A stretch of 64,000 nucleotides of DNA from Flavobacterium faecale (GCF_003076455.1 NZ_CP020918.1:558001-622000), one strand, 5' to 3'; positions 1 to 8,679 are shown, counted from the first letter of the stretch. Notes: generated by a model not told the origin, from the sequence alone. Translations and numbers: made by a program.

Positions 1-1246
1 CTAGATCAAAAATATCCCCTACTCCATCACCATCTTTGTCGTTTGGAATCGTTACAAAAACATCAATACTACCCGTTTGGGAACACACATTAGACAATTT
101 TTCGGTAAGCGTATAGGTATAACTTGTATTTGTAGTTGGGTTAACAGCAATGACTGCGGTATTTGCTCCTCCCGGACTCCATACAATTGTTGGATTCAAA
201 GGGACATCATCATCATAGGTTGGACTGCCAGATAGCGCACCATCTTCAGCACTAGCTGTACTAGCCAAATCCAAAACTGAATTATCAAAGTTGATATAGA
301 CATCCAAATCTGAATCTACTACGGGAGCGTTGAGTACGTGATCTTTTTCAATAATCACCTCTGATTGTAACAGCGAACGATTCCAAAGTTTGAAACCATC
401 TATTCTCCCGTTAAAATAATTATTAGCGCTGGTAGAATTATTAGCAAATCGAATACTAGAATTTGATCCTATGGCCACTTGTCCAGAATGTCCATTTAAA
501 CCGTTACTGGCTTTTGTTCCTTCATTGAATGCGCCAATAAGTGTCCCATTCAAATAACCCTTAAAATGAAAACCATCTGTTGCATTTTGATCGAATACAA
601 AAGCAACATGATACCACTGTCCGGTAACTATATTTGCATTGGGAGCATTCCAAGCGGTACCCCCTTCCCACGGCAAACAATATACTTTACCTCCTTCAAT
701 ATACATTGAAAAACCGTTTGTACCACCACCTTCATTGTACAGCACTTGACGAGTTGTCACATCATTGGCTTTAAACCATAACATAACGGTACGGTAATCT
801 GTAGTTCCTAAATTAATCAAATTAGAATTGGAGATTGCTACATAGTCCGACGTTCCGTTTAATTTAATTGATTTATTGGCAAAAGTAAGTCCGATATTGG
901 TAGTTTGGCCCGAAACAATAGTTGGGTTTGCCGTAGGTGTAAAAGCCGCTTTTTGGTCTATATAAATCCTTTTCGAAACAACTCCTTGAGAAACACCACT
1001 TATAAATCCTTCAAAGGTGATGGTTCCTCTATTTCCATATCCCCATGTTACATTGATCGTTGATGCCGTGCTACTAGAAGGAGTTCCTCCTATAACCGTC
1101 CATTTATACGTATCGTAGTTAGTAGCATAGCTATAGGTTACTACTTCATTTTGGCACACTATATTTTGTGTTGGAGCAATTTGCGCCAGCAACAAATAAG
1201 GCACCAAAAATAAGGCCCAGAAATAAAATAATTTCGTTTTCAACAT
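1..1246 (-). CDS. LamG-domain surface protein, C-terminus outside the window (partial)
   Basis: An open frame runs from an ATG at 1246 to the left edge with no stop, so only the first 415 residues are visible. Residues 1 to about 22 form a signal peptide ending LLLAQ. A PKD/Ig-like stretch follows (about 23-105), then a LamG/concanavalin-A-like domain (about 125-305). At about 403-415 a DKDGDGVGD motif begins, typical of thrombospondin type 3 calcium-binding repeats. Such proteins in Bacteroidota are large, secreted and usually carry a T9SS sorting tail, which would lie beyond the edge. It is the last visible gene of the minus-strand run that starts with the DUF4402 gene at 6028, 128 bp after the usher-like gene, so a tip adhesin role is possible but is inference. 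The domain calls are firm; the function is unknown. Confidence 0.8.
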   Translation of the reverse strand, partial: MLKTKLFYFWALFLVPYLLLAQIAPTQNIVCQNEVVTYSYATNYDTYKWTVIGGTPSSSTASTINVTWGYGNRGTITFEGFISGVSQGVVSKRIYIDQKAAFTPTANPTIVSGQTTNIGLTFANKSIKLNGTSDYVAISNSNLINLGTTDYRTVMLWFKANDVTTRQVLYNEGGGTNGFSMYIEGGKVYCLPWEGGTAWNAPNANIVTGQWYHVAFVFDQNATDGFHFKGYLNGTLIGAFNEGTKASNGLNGHSGQVAIGSNSSIRFANNSTSANNYFNGRIDGFKLWNRSLLQSEVIIEKDHVLNAPVVDSDLDVYINFDNSVLDLASTASAEDGALSGSPTYDDDVPLNPTIVWSPGGANTAVIAVNPTTNTSYTYTLTEKLSNVCSQTGSIDVFVTIPNDKDGDGVGDIFDL

Positions 1247-1374
1247 TTCTATAGTTTTTACAATTCGAAAAACCTTTCGCAAACCAATGGCACAATCGGT
1301 GAAATTTGATCTAGAATAGCTACTCGATACCGTTTATTTATTTTTAAAAATCAATTGCGCTTACATAACATCAC

Positions 1375-4029
1375 TTATTCGTCCAAAACCGCAAAGGGTT
1401 CTATTGATCGAATATTAAAATCTAATCCTTCCACAATTTCACCTTCCTCAGTGACCTTAAAGCCAATTTCGTATTTTACTGGTGAACTCTGGAATTTTAA
1501 TTTTTGCAACTGTTCATCATCAGGACGTACCAAATACTTACCCGGTTTTAATCCCAAATAACTATAATATCCATCAGACTCACTCAATGTTTCTGCTACT
1601 TTTTTACCTTTTTCATCATAAATATGGATACTAACTCGACCTAGACCCTTCTTCTCATCTTTTTTATGAAAATAAACCATTCCTGTGATCTCGCCAACGC
1701 ATTCGATGGGCACATCCACTTTTTTATATTGATTTGGATCAATTTGAATTTGGTAATTATTATGTTTAAAGCGCCATGATATGTTATCTAAATCGGTATT
1801 TACGAACTGAACGTGATAATCTACAAAAGCATTCAAGTCCGATACTCGCACAATTGAATCTTTTTTACTGACATAAGCCGTGCTTCCAGAAACTTTTACC
1901 GTATTCAAAAGAATCATTTTCTCCCCTTTGTCACGTTTCCCATTTTGATTCAAATCCAAAAAAGGATAAAATAATATCCCACCTTTCCCCAGTGAAGATC
2001 CATTCGAATAATGAATCTCTTTGTTTCCTGCTCCAAGAGCCACACTCCCTTGTGCATTTTGAGAAAAACCAACCGTTTTATTGCTGTAAAAAGCAGACAT
2101 TCCAGTACGTGCATACGGTAAATCATACTTTAAACTCATAAAAACATTGTCCGTTTGTGCAATAACATTCTTTTCATACGAAATAGAAAAATAAGTATTT
2201 GCAAATCGTTTTTCAAACTCTGATCGATATCTCGAAATACCATTTAAATTTTTATTGTACTCTGCTGTTTGACGAAAAACACCACCACTGTGAATGCGGT
2301 AAGCCAAGGCTAACATACTTGTTATGAACGGAGATCGATTATCAATCCAGTTCAAAATCGTACTAGTACTCATATTCCACTTGCCATAAAAAGCAGAACA
2401 AGCCATATCTATTTGATTGTATTCGAATGCTTTATAAATCAATTGATTTAGATTTAATTTTGCGAATCCCGAAAAATTATCTTTTTTGAAAGGCACTGAC
2501 AAGCGCACTCTTCGTTCTTCAATTGCATTAAAACGGGTTGCCTGTTGATTGGCTTCGTATTTCGAATAATCCAATTCTAAAAAAGCACTTTTTGTAAAAT
2601 AATAATTTAAAATACCTTTAAAACCAACATTTTGAGCCATCTGCATAGTCAAAATCATTTTACTAAATGGCTGAAAAGTTGTTTTAATAAACGGAATATA
2701 AGGATGATCCGGAATGCTTGACAGGTATTCTGTACCACCACCAATAGTTAAAAAACGATTAACACCATAATTAAACTCCCCTTTTCCATAGGTGCTTTGA
2801 CCTGCATCTTGCAAAAATCCACCCGTTAGATTGTATTCAAAAATGCCTGCAGGCAGAAACGTATAAGGAGTATTGATGATTCGTTCTTCAAATCGTTCTT
2901 CTCCTTGTGTTCCATAAAACTTCAATTTCATAGTGGTATAACCATACACAATAGGGACTTTAAAAAGATACAGTCCAGAAGCATCAGCAGTGGTATAATC
3001 TACCAACACATTATTAATATACAACTCTACCGTCCAATCAGGATCTGTATAATCTGTGATAGTGTAGGTACCTCTTGCTTTACGAACTGTGTTTGGTGAA
3101 TTTGTAATTGCGGCTCCAATTACTGGAGCAGATAAAAAAGCAATATTTTGATTTACAATTTTACCCACGTGAGCTTGTTTAATAAATCGTTTATCATTGT
3201 CAATCCATCTCCAACTGTACTGCAATTGTCTATTGTCAAACGGATACCCATCATTTAAATTCACTGAAACATTTGTCTCACCGTACAAAAGTTCTCCTCC
3301 TACACCAAGAAGAATATTATTATTCGAAAAACCATTTATTATTTGATTAGAATTAACTCCCCAATCCAAGGTAGCACCTTTTAATAAATGATAATTTCTA
3401 CCAATTACAGTATCTACAACTGCTTGCTGATCACCTTGCAGTCTTAAAATACTTTTTCGAGTATTCTCAATACGCATTTGTTTTAAAAACGGAAGTTCAA
3501 AATTAGCTGCCAAATTCGCCGACAAAGAACGTTGATCAAAAATTATTTTTATTCCAAAGGCTTGTTCTATCAAATTAGCATCCATATACCGAACACCAAA
3601 CTCCTCTGTTACACTATCTTTTATCCTGAAAATAGCAGTTCCTACTCTAATAATTCCTTTAGAAAAATCTATCTCATAAGTCTTTGATTCTTTCTCCAAG
3701 AAACCTGTCAAAACGGTGCCATTCGTACTTTTTTCAGTATGTATTTCTAAATTCTTAAATAGATCCTCAACATTATAAAGCAATTTATCATTGTCTCCGA
3801 TAAGAACATCCGTTTCAAAACTCATGTGATTTTCTAGATAAACTGACACACGAAGTTCATCATAGGTACCAAAACTACTACTTCTATTTTCAATATTCAA
3901 GCCTTTTACTTGCCCTTGAGCACAATGAAAAGAAAACAGAAACATAACCAAAAGCATCCATACAAGTATAGGTTCAATGATACGATACAAGCTCGTGAAC
4001 TCAGATGTATGAAGATTACCTTTGTTCAT
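1375..4029 (-). CDS. Usher-like outer-membrane assembly protein
   Basis: 884 residues. A hydrophobic signal segment (about 21-39) precedes an N-terminal globular part and a long region of alternating aromatic and polar residues (about 240-690) that looks like an outer-membrane beta barrel. Near residue 695 is a DLNQNGKRDKGE motif (SdrD-B-like). A carboxypeptidase-regulatory-like beta domain with a GEITGMV start lies at about 775-850. This order resembles the alpha/class 5 type ushers (TcfC/CooC), which secrete and assemble pilin subunits. Context supports it: its start overlaps the stop of a DUF4402 subunit gene (TAATG, 1-bp overlap), and a PapD-like chaperone is two genes upstream. Alternative: a different outer-membrane barrel of unknown role. 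The usher assignment is family-level inference from architecture and neighbours. Confidence 0.65.
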   Translation of the reverse strand: MNKGNLHTSEFTSLYRIIEPILVWMLLVMFLFSFHCAQGQVKGLNIENRSSSFGTYDELRVSVYLENHMSFETDVLIGDNDKLLYNVEDLFKNLEIHTEKSTNGTVLTGFLEKESKTYEIDFSKGIIRVGTAIFRIKDSVTEEFGVRYMDANLIEQAFGIKIIFDQRSLSANLAANFELPFLKQMRIENTRKSILRLQGDQQAVVDTVIGRNYHLLKGATLDWGVNSNQIINGFSNNNILLGVGGELLYGETNVSVNLNDGYPFDNRQLQYSWRWIDNDKRFIKQAHVGKIVNQNIAFLSAPVIGAAITNSPNTVRKARGTYTITDYTDPDWTVELYINNVLVDYTTADASGLYLFKVPIVYGYTTMKLKFYGTQGEERFEERIINTPYTFLPAGIFEYNLTGGFLQDAGQSTYGKGEFNYGVNRFLTIGGGTEYLSSIPDHPYIPFIKTTFQPFSKMILTMQMAQNVGFKGILNYYFTKSAFLELDYSKYEANQQATRFNAIEERRVRLSVPFKKDNFSGFAKLNLNQLIYKAFEYNQIDMACSAFYGKWNMSTSTILNWIDNRSPFITSMLALAYRIHSGGVFRQTAEYNKNLNGISRYRSEFEKRFANTYFSISYEKNVIAQTDNVFMSLKYDLPYARTGMSAFYSNKTVGFSQNAQGSVALGAGNKEIHYSNGSSLGKGGILFYPFLDLNQNGKRDKGEKMILLNTVKVSGSTAYVSKKDSIVRVSDLNAFVDYHVQFVNTDLDNISWRFKHNNYQIQIDPNQYKKVDVPIECVGEITGMVYFHKKDEKKGLGRVSIHIYDEKGKKVAETLSESDGYYSYLGLKPGKYLVRPDDEQLQKLKFQSSPVKYEIGFKVTEEGEIVEGLDFNIRSIEPFAVLDE

Positions 4030-4547
4030 TATTGCTGATCAAAAGTTATTTCAAAATAGCCTGTATAAACACCCGCAGGCGAAGCTGCAGGAATAGAGAG
4101 CGTACCTCCTACTCGCAACACTGTTACAAAAGTGCAATTGTTATCTACTGCAAAAACAGCACCATTGGTACCTTTTTCTGTAGGACCTATGTTCAATGTA
4201 AATGAACCACCATTACTACCAGTAAGCGTTGTAGTTGGCACATACGACACCGTTACGTTTCGACCTTGACAAAGTTTAATATCAAAAAGAGCCGGACGAG
4301 CTGTTGGCGATAAACTAGATAAATATATCCCGGGACTTGCAGTACGGTTCCCATCAAATCCTACTGTAACAGTTCCTCCTGTTGCACCTGTCAAAGCGAA
4401 GGTTCCAAAATGCAAACCTTGGGTAGCCGTAATACTGATATTTCTTTGTGGCAATGAAGGTTGTGCAAAAACAGGACTTGAACAAAAAGATACTACCGTT
4501 ATAAAAACGACAATTCGAAAAAAAATATAGTTTAGATCTTTAACCAT
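4029..4547 (-). CDS. DUF4402 secreted protein, probable minor fibre subunit
   Basis: 172 residues with a signal peptide (about 1-29, ending VFAQ). The mature part matches the DUF4402 pattern: an early LHFGTF strand, a GGTVTVGFDG turn and a terminal strand reading AGVYTGYFEITFDQ. Two cysteines, in LCQGRN and NNCTF, could form a disulfide; the larger paralogue at 5486-6028 has none. The gene sits 23 bp after the chaperone gene and overlaps the usher-like gene by one base, so the three are probably translated from one message. A pilin-like subunit donated by the chaperone to the usher is the simplest reading, but DUF4402 has no assigned biochemical function. Confidence 0.75.
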   Translation of the reverse strand: MVKDLNYIFFRIVVFITVVSFCSSPVFAQPSLPQRNISITATQGLHFGTFALTGATGGTVTVGFDGNRTASPGIYLSSLSPTARPALFDIKLCQGRNVTVSYVPTTTLTGSNGGSFTLNIGPTEKGTNGAVFAVDNNCTFVTVLRVGGTLSIPAASPAGVYTGYFEITFDQQ

Positions 4548-4570
4548 TTTGCTTAGGGAAAATAAATAAT

Positions 4571-5395
4571 TTACAATTGTAGTACAGCTTCTGCATATAC
4601 TTCAGGACTACGAGCATCAGCTCTGGCAGTATAACTCACCTTGAGTTTCCCTTTATCAAATTGCAAAGTGGCTTTTTTTTCTAAAGGTATTCGAATGGTC
4701 CTCTTATCAATTTCAGTATATACTCCCACTCCTTTCAATCCACCAATTTCAGTTATCTTTCCACGATCAGAAATGTATTCTACTTTAAGATCGCCATAAA
4801 CAGAAGCATTACCAGACCGTTTCAATAGACAAGAAAGACTTAATTCTTCTTTTAGGTTGTTAAATTTTAAATCGGTGATAGAAGCAATCGCTTTCGTATC
4901 TCCAGAACGAACGATTATTGGAATACTCATACCAAAAATCGGAATCAAATTAACCGATACTACCCTAGAGGTATCTTTAGTTTTTGTTCCTAAGGCCTCA
5001 TAATTTTTTTCTGATCGAAAGTATAAGTGCGAGCGATACTCACCTGCCTCCATATCTGGTTTGCGCCTGCATTGCAGCATGACTACTTGTGCCTCACCCG
5101 CTCGTAAAGTCACTTGACGTGGATAGATGCGTAAATATGGATCAGCAAATTGCTGCCCATCTTGTTCTGTAGTTACTACTTCAAAACTGCCATCTTCTTT
5201 CATTCGTCTTTGTACGAAAGAAACAGAGAAGGTCGTCGTCTCTGTACCAGAATTAATTAAATTAAGCTCTTCTTTTAGTTTCCTTCCTTCAAAAATTACG
5301 CGATTTGGCGTAATTAATAAATCACCCTGGGCATACACTTCTCCGCACATACCAATTGTAAAAAACAATAGAAAAAGTTGTAATTTAAATGTCAT
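4571..5395 (-). CDS. PapD-like periplasmic fimbrial chaperone
   Basis: 274 residues with a signal peptide (about 1-22, ending YAQG). The N-terminal Ig-like domain shows the classic chaperone layout: a first strand LLITPNRVIFEGR, a second strand ELNLINSG, then YLRIYPRQVTLRAGEAQVV and EAGEYRSHLYFR, which match the conserved strands of the archaic/CS1-type pilus chaperones. A second beta domain follows (about 165-274). In the known systems this protein donates a strand to nascent subunits and delivers them to the usher. It lies between two DUF4402 subunit genes and upstream of the usher-like gene, which is the expected order. A hairpin at 5441-5464 separates it from the upstream subunit gene and may lower its expression. 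Confidence 0.8.
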   Translation of the reverse strand: MTFKLQLFLLFFTIGMCGEVYAQGDLLITPNRVIFEGRKLKEELNLINSGTETTTFSVSFVQRRMKEDGSFEVVTTEQDGQQFADPYLRIYPRQVTLRAGEAQVVMLQCRRKPDMEAGEYRSHLYFRSEKNYEALGTKTKDTSRVVSVNLIPIFGMSIPIIVRSGDTKAIASITDLKFNNLKEELSLSCLLKRSGNASVYGDLKVEYISDRGKITEIGGLKGVGVYTEIDKRTIRIPLEKKATLQFDKGKLKVSYTARADARSPEVYAEAVLQL

Positions 5396-5440
5396 AATAA
5401 TCTATTTATCGAGTAGCAAATATATAATTAATTATAAAGA

Positions 5441-5464
5441 AAAAGCCCATAAAAATGGGCTTTT
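5441..5464 (-). terminator. Hairpin between DUF4402 gene and chaperone gene
   Basis: A perfect 10-bp inverted repeat (AAAAGCCCAT) with a 4-base loop, followed on the minus strand by TTTCTTT. It looks like an intrinsic terminator after the DUF4402 gene. Because the next gene lies in the same direction 91 bp on, it may be partly read through, giving more subunit than chaperone and usher. Confidence 0.7.
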
Positions 5465-5485
5465 AAACAGATTTGTATCTTAATT

Positions 5486-6028
5486 TTAATTGTAATCAAT
5501 AGACACATTAAAAGTTCCTGCATAAACACCACCGATCTGACTTGCTTGTACAGTAAGGGTACCACCAAGTGTAAAGCTATCAGTTCCAGAAGAACTTAAT
5601 GTACTAGTTACCGCATCTGATCCAGCTCCATTAAAACGCGCTTTCATGTCTGTGATATCCATTTGATAAACTCCCGATGCTACAGTAGTATGTGTTACAG
5701 TAGTTGTAGTAGGCAATGTCAATGCATACGTCTCTAATGCAGTTCCTGTTACATTGTAAGCTGCATTTGTGGCCGTTGGTGTTGCGGCCGAAGTTGCTAC
5801 CCCGCCCGTGTAGGTGCGCGTACTAGAATTAGAAGGAAGAACTACCGTTCCACCAGCGTTCGTCACCAAAACATTCGATCCAAAATGCAAAGGTGCTGTT
5901 TGGGACAATGTCATAGCCTTAAGTAATACTGCTCCTGCATTGGTAGTTGTAGCCGCAGAAGTTTGAGCATTTGCTGTACTCGCGAATGACGCAATAGCTA
6001 ACAATGCCAAAAAGGATAATTTTTTCAT
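5486..6028 (-). CDS. DUF4402 secreted protein, probable major fibre subunit
   Basis: 180 residues with a signal peptide of about 21 (MKKLSFLALL start, ending ANAQ). The mature chain is rich in Thr, Ala, Ser and Val, begins LLKAMTLSQTAPLHFGSN and ends GGVYAGTFNVSIDYN, both hallmarks of DUF4402. No cysteine or catalytic residue is evident, as expected of a structural subunit. It is the first gene of the minus-strand run, has a long upstream region (6029-6533), and is followed by its own terminator-like hairpin. That is the usual arrangement for a highly expressed major pilin. Its role as a fibre subunit is inferred from the adjacent chaperone and usher-like genes. Confidence 0.78.
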   Translation of the reverse strand: MKKLSFLALLAIASFASTANAQTSAATTTNAGAVLLKAMTLSQTAPLHFGSNVLVTNAGGTVVLPSNSSTRTYTGGVATSAATPTATNAAYNVTGTALETYALTLPTTTTVTHTTVASGVYQMDITDMKARFNGAGSDAVTSTLSSSGTDSFTLGGTLTVQASQIGGVYAGTFNVSIDYN

Positions 6029-6490
6029 AATTTAAATAGGTTAGATTAAGGTTAAAAATGGGTATAATTTGGATTAACATTTCTATAACAAATTAACGAA
6101 CAAAAACAATACGTTGTTAGATTATTACTCGACAAAACGCAAAATTAATCGTTAAAGTGTGTTATTGATTGATTTTTAAGCTATTAACCTACACGGAACC
6201 ATTTAAACAGATGAAAATGAGAGATTCTATTTGTATAAAATTAACAATAAAAAGCACTAATACACTCGTACGGCCTACATCATACAAAGAAATGATCCAA
6301 AAAAAGGGCAAAGAAAGTCTGCATAACAAATTATTCTTACTCAAGTGAGCAAGTACTTCAGGAACAAAACTGCCCTAAAATCAAAAAAGCCATTCACAAT
6401 TAAGTGAAAAGCTTTTCATTGGTCTAACTACTAAACCAGGATCAGTTAACTAGACTGATCGCAACACAACTAATTTTTGATACGCTATTT
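6029..6490. other. Intergenic region upstream of the DUF4402 operon
   Basis: About 460 bp with no credible reading frame. A possible minus-strand -7 element (TAATTTTG) lies at 6140-6147, which would give a leader of about 105 nt, but there is no clear -33 TTG. AT-rich; nothing else recognised. Confidence 0.4.
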
Positions 6491-6526
6491 GAGAAAAAAA
6501 GCCTTTTATTTCTAAAAGGCTTTCTC
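6491..6526 (-). terminator. Terminator after tRNA-Asp copy at 6534
   Basis: Inverted repeat AAAGCCTTTTA / TAAAAGGCTTT followed by a T-run on the minus strand, directly after the tRNA 3' end. Confidence 0.8.
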
Positions 6527-6533
6527 AATTTCG

Positions 6534-6607
6534 CGGTCTGGACGGGACTCGAACCCGCGACCCCCTGCGTGACAGGCAGGTATTCTAACCAACTGAACTA
6601 CCAAACC
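6534..6607 (-). tRNA. tRNA-Asp (GTC)
   Basis: 74-nt cloverleaf read from the sequence: acceptor GGTTTGG pairs with CCAGACC through one G-U, anticodon arm CCTGC-CTGTCAC-GCAGG with GTC, T-arm GCGGGTTCGAGTCCCGT, discriminator G. CCA is not encoded. It is identical over its whole length to the copy at 6814-6887. Unlike that copy it has no clear promoter directly upstream, so it may depend on read-through. Confidence 0.95.
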
Positions 6608-6768
6608 CACTCAATATATAAATCTTAATTTTCTATTCACTTAAAAGCTTTATTAAAACTAAGGACTCAATAATTCTATTTTATTTGAAATAAACTGTCA
6701 CAAATTTATTTCTCAACCTAGCCAGTTAAATAACTAGTTGCAACACGACTTTGATTTTCGCTCCTATT

Positions 6769-6805
6769 GGGAAAAAAAAGCCCTTCATTGCTGAAAGGCT
6801 TTCCC
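6769..6805 (-). terminator. Terminator after tRNA-Asp copy at 6814
   Basis: Inverted repeat GGGAAAGCCTTTCA with a T-run on the minus strand just past the tRNA. It resembles the hairpin at 6491-6526, which supports duplication of the tRNA together with its terminator. Confidence 0.75.
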
Positions 6806-6813
6806 AATACTCG

Positions 6814-6887
6814 CGGTCTGGACGGGACTCGAACCCGCGACCCCCTGCGTGACAGGCAGGTATTCTAACCAACTGAACTACCAAACC
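6814..6887 (-). tRNA. tRNA-Asp (GTC), second copy
   Basis: Identical 74-nt tRNA-Asp with GTC anticodon, discriminator G and no encoded CCA. It is the promoter-proximal copy: a TTG-N19-TATCTTTG promoter lies at 6907-6936 on the minus strand. Confidence 0.95.
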
Positions 6888-6906
6888 AACTGCGCTATTG
6901 CGGTGG

Positions 6907-6936
6907 CAAAGATACAATAGAATTCCGTTTCTACAA
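6907..6936 (-). promoter_or_regulatory. Promoter of tRNA-Asp
   Basis: On the minus strand: TTG (6936-6934), 19-bp spacer, TATCTTTG (6914-6907), an exact fit to the Bacteroidota TTG/TAnnTTTG consensus. The predicted start is around 6901, about 14 nt before the tRNA. Confidence 0.7.
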
Positions 6937-6974
6937 GCTTTTTTCGCAATTATTTTTAAAATAAATAGCAACTT

Positions 6975-7901
6975 TTATCCAAACTTTTGTTTTTCAACAA
7001 GATAAGTTAGCATTATTTTTTCGAAATCATCGCCAACATCTACAGAAACATACCGAATTCGGTTTTGGGCGCAGGTTAACGCTATTTTATTAAAATATGA
7101 TTCGGCCTCTTTTTTATACACTTCTTGTACATTATCAGAAAAAAGAGCGACTTCCTCACCAGTTTCTACATCAATATATTTTTTAGGAGTGTTATCAAAA
7201 TCAAATTCTAGCTCTTTTTTTCGATCAACAACATGGAACAGGATCACTTTATGCTTATTATGCCTTAAATGTTGCAAAGCCTCAAACAACTTTTCTTCAT
7301 CTTCAGACTGAAACATATCTGTAAAAAGAATAATCATCGACCTGCGGTGCATTTTTTCAGCAATTTGATGCAGCAAGGCTACCGTATTTGTGCTTTGCGC
7401 AACTTTTGGATGCTCTAAAACCGATTCGAGCTGACTCAAAATCATACGATGGTACCGATCACTACCTTTTTCTGGAGCATAATAATCATACGCATCTGAA
7501 AAGATACTTAAACCAACTGCATCACGTTGTTTTTTGAGCAAATGCATCACCACAGCAGAAGCCAAGACTGAAAAACCAATCTTGTTTTCATAAAAATTTT
7601 GATTTGATTGTAATGCAGGATAATGCATCGATAAGGAGTTATCTAAAACTATATGACACCGCAAATTTGTTTCTTCTTCAAAACGCTTCGTATACAGCCT
7701 ATCTGTTTTAGCAAAAAGCTTCCAATCGATATGTCGTGTACTCTCGCCAACATTATATAGTTTATGCTCTGCAAACTCGGCAGAAAAGCCATGAAACGGA
7801 CTTTTGTGCATACCCGAAATAAAGCCCTCAACAATTTGATTGGCCAAAAGCTCCAAATGTTGAAAACGAGCTACTTTATCTAGTTGTGATTCCACTTTCA
7901 T
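6975..7901 (-). CDS. DUF58 domain protein
   Basis: 308 residues, cytoplasmic, no signal peptide. The DUF58 signature is clear: TRHIDWKLFAKTDRLYTKRFEEE at about 56-78, followed by a von Willebrand A-like fold whose metal site is VLDNSLSM (about 88-95) and a later MIILFTDMF strand. Family members usually sit beside a MoxR-type AAA+ ATPase and are thought to act with it in envelope or metal-related maturation; no MoxR gene is in the window, and the neighbours here are tRNA and thioredoxin genes. The start at 7901 is preserved because the conserved N-terminus begins soon after it. Biochemical function is unknown. Confidence 0.88.
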   Translation of the reverse strand: MKVESQLDKVARFQHLELLANQIVEGFISGMHKSPFHGFSAEFAEHKLYNVGESTRHIDWKLFAKTDRLYTKRFEEETNLRCHIVLDNSLSMHYPALQSNQNFYENKIGFSVLASAVVMHLLKKQRDAVGLSIFSDAYDYYAPEKGSDRYHRMILSQLESVLEHPKVAQSTNTVALLHQIAEKMHRRSMIILFTDMFQSEDEEKLFEALQHLRHNKHKVILFHVVDRKKELEFDFDNTPKKYIDVETGEEVALFSDNVQEVYKKEAESYFNKIALTCAQNRIRYVSVDVGDDFEKIMLTYLVEKQKFG

Positions 7902-7995
7902 ATCTCAAATGTATTAAAAATAATAACCAAACTTTCACTATAACATATATTTTGGAAATGAAAATTACGATGCAACACCATATCTTAGTCGGTTT

Positions 7996-8113
7996 GAGTT
8001 TGCGTGAAGGATGTCCCCGAAGCCTCGGGCGGCATCCTTTTTTGGGGCTTTTATGCCCCAAAAAAGATATAGCGAACAGCCTGACCCGCGCTTTTTTTGC
8101 GGGGCACGCCCAA
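7996..8113. repeat. Flavobacterial interspersed palindromic element (GTTTGCGTGA type)
   Basis: GC-rich island in AT-rich surroundings, beginning GTTTGAGTTTGCGTGAAGGA. It holds several nested hairpins, among them a TTTTTTGGGGC / GCCCCAAAAAA stem and GCGCTTTTTTTGCG. The opening GTTTGCGTGAxGGAT recurs at 49129. Short frames across it on both strands are artefacts. Confidence 0.65.
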
Positions 8114-8155
8114 ATAATATTTATAAATCTCCTAATACTAGCAACAATCAAGCAC

Positions 8156-8188
8156 AAAAAAAGGCTTGACTAACGTCAAACCTTTTTT
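8156..8188 (-). terminator. Terminator of trxA
   Basis: AAAAAAGG and TTGAC pair with GTCAA and CCTTTTTT around a TAAC loop, with a T-run on the minus strand, 22 bp past the trxA stop codon. Confidence 0.75.
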
Positions 8189-8209
8189 ATATAAATTATA
8201 ATCTTACGA

Positions 8210-8527
8210 TTACAACAAAGCGTCTAAACTATCAGCATAAGTTTGCTTAGGAGCTACTCCTACTTGCTTACCAACTACTTCTCCATTATGGAAAACTAAT
8301 ACTGTTGGAATATTTCTTACACCGTATTTGGCAGCAAATTCTTGATTTGCATCAACATCTACTTTACCCACTACAACTTTACCTTCGTAATCATTGCTTA
8401 ATTCTTCAATGATTGGTCCAACCATTCTACATGGTCCACACCAAGCTGCCCAAAAATCTACTAAAACTGGTTTGTCTGACTTCAAAACTACTTCATCAAA
8501 AGTAGCATCTGTTATTGCTAATGCCAT
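8210..8527 (-). CDS. trxA: Thioredoxin
   Basis: 105 residues, the standard thioredoxin length, no signal peptide, so cytoplasmic. The active site WCGPC is at 29-33, preceded by VLVDFWA. The cis-proline motif NIPT and the glycine-rich C-terminal helix are also present. It reduces disulfides in ribonucleotide reductase, peroxiredoxins and similar substrates, and is itself reduced by thioredoxin reductase. It is monocistronic: its own terminator lies downstream, and a TTTG/TAAATTTG promoter at 8602-8629 gives a leader of about 70 nt. Confidence 0.96.
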   Translation of the reverse strand: MALAITDATFDEVVLKSDKPVLVDFWAAWCGPCRMVGPIIEELSNDYEGKVVVGKVDVDANQEFAAKYGVRNIPTVLVFHNGEVVGKQVGVAPKQTYADSLDALL

Positions 8528-8601
8528 AATTTTTTTATTTTATATGTTAACCCCAACAGTATATTGGAGCAAAATTTTTATGTTATTACTAATTTGAACT
8601 A

Positions 8602-8629
8602 CAAATTTATAAATTAAATCCAAATCAAA
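8602..8629 (-). promoter_or_regulatory. Candidate trxA promoter
   Basis: Minus strand: TTTG (8629-8626), 16-bp spacer, TAAATTTG (8609-8602). The -7 element is exact; the spacer is slightly short. Confidence 0.5.
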
Positions 8630-8679
8630 CACCATTCTTACATTAGTTTTAACTATTTCTTCATTGATAAAATTTATTT

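Noticed and set aside
6726-6971. 81-codon frame across tRNA-Asp
   Set aside because: It overlaps the tRNA gene and its terminator.
7876-8173. Small frames on both strands at about 8 kb
   Set aside because: They cross the palindromic element and have no domain or start signal.
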